A DNA stretch of 6,313 nt from Acidobacteriota bacterium (GTDB lineage: Bacteria; Acidobacteriota; Terriglobia; Terriglobales; Acidobacteriaceae), in the NCBI GenBank assembly GCA_021802085.1, contig JAKAAZ010000207.1, positions 1 through 6,313 of the forward strand, read 5' to 3'. A program made the position numbers and the translations under genes. The notes beneath the pieces were generated by a model, which made no database searches, was not told the DNA's origin, and saw only the letters and a list, made by a program, of their open reading frames with translations. Positions 6,158 through 6,313 of the stretch are shown here, piece after piece (position 1 is the stretch's first letter; each line of letters starts with the position of its first letter).

Positions 6158-6313
6158 GTGTAGTGTCCAACAAATCGATGGACATAATAAACGAAGACAA
6201 CTGCATGCCGAGTCATGCCCCGCTCTACCCAGTCGCTTGCCGTTTCAAAATGTCAGCAGGAGCAGATCGAGCGCTGGTTGGCAGCACTTGGAACGCCACA
6301 GCAGGTGGCGTTG
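6158..6313 (+). mobile_element. Left end of IS630-family insertion sequence (partial)
   Basis: The element is inferred from the transposase start at 6215. Its left boundary is not certain: two TA dinucleotides (6156-6157 and 6161-6162) are possible target-site borders, since IS630/Tc1-type elements insert at TA. The terminal region contains TGTCCA (6164-6169) and TGGACA (6179-6184), inverted to each other around 9 bases. The other end lies beyond the window, so the terminal inverted repeats cannot be compared. Confidence 0.5.
6215..6313 (+). CDS. IS630-family transposase, N-terminal part (runs off window)
   Basis: Thirty-three codons from the ATG at 6215 run open to the window edge, starting MPRSTQSLAVSKCQQEQ and continuing IERWLAALGTPQQVAL. 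The pattern of a short Arg/Ser start, a Leu-x-Val strand, a Glu/Gln-rich helix with ERW, and a TPQ-x-x-x-L turn resembles the N-terminal helix-turn-helix of IS630 transposases. The catalytic DDE domain would lie outside the window. The ATG is the first in frame after a TAA at 6188-6190, and its ribosome binding site is weak. It reads away from the cyd relic. Family assignment rests on 33 residues only. Confidence 0.6.
   Translation, partial: MPRSTQSLAVSKCQQEQIERWLAALGTPQQVAL

Noticed and set aside
5875..6216. A 113-codon minus-strand frame through the cyd relic
   Set aside because: It is out of frame with the recognisable CydA segment and with the C-terminal tail, and its translation resembles nothing known.

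Overview
The window reads as a chromosomal segment of a moderately GC-rich bacterium. The protein styles (GH57 branching enzyme, phosphoketolase next to a divergent acetate kinase, cytochrome bd relics) would fit an Acidobacteriota-type soil organism. That placement is inference from general familiarity; no marker gene is present to settle it.

Layout. Positions 1-286 are a non-coding leader that holds a long imperfect inverted repeat (10-65), a third related half-arm (117-130) and a smaller hairpin (219-245). A plus-strand gene at 287-2053 encodes a GH57-type 1,4-alpha-glucan branching enzyme with its catalytic motifs intact. It ends one base before the stop codon of a minus-strand operon. 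That operon, read right to left, is xfp (phosphoketolase, 5737-3305) followed by ackA (acetate kinase family, about 3308-2055), joined by an ATGA stop/start overlap. Upstream of xfp lies a short cytochrome bd oxidase relic (6068-5852). It keeps the ribosome binding site and first ~41 codons of cydA, then passes by deletion and frameshift into ~33 codons that look like the C-terminal end of a cyd membrane subunit. A 14-bp perfect palindrome sits before this relic. The right edge of the window enters an IS630-type insertion sequence on the plus strand, with the first 33 transposase codons visible.

Function. Phosphoketolase splits xylulose-5-phosphate or fructose-6-phosphate to acetyl phosphate plus glyceraldehyde-3-phosphate or erythrose-4-phosphate. 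Acetate kinase then converts acetyl phosphate and ADP to acetate and ATP. The pair is a compact ATP-yielding sugar shunt. The neighbouring branching enzyme acts in glycogen or alpha-glucan metabolism, so the region groups storage-glucan synthesis with sugar-phosphate catabolism, although the two units are convergent and not one operon.

No clearly new biological system is visible. The points most worth a second look are the collapsed cyd locus, which may still supply the promoter and operator for xfp-ackA, the unusual active-site-region residues of the acetate kinase, the absence of any intergenic space or evident terminator between the convergent genes, and the inverted repeat at the left edge.
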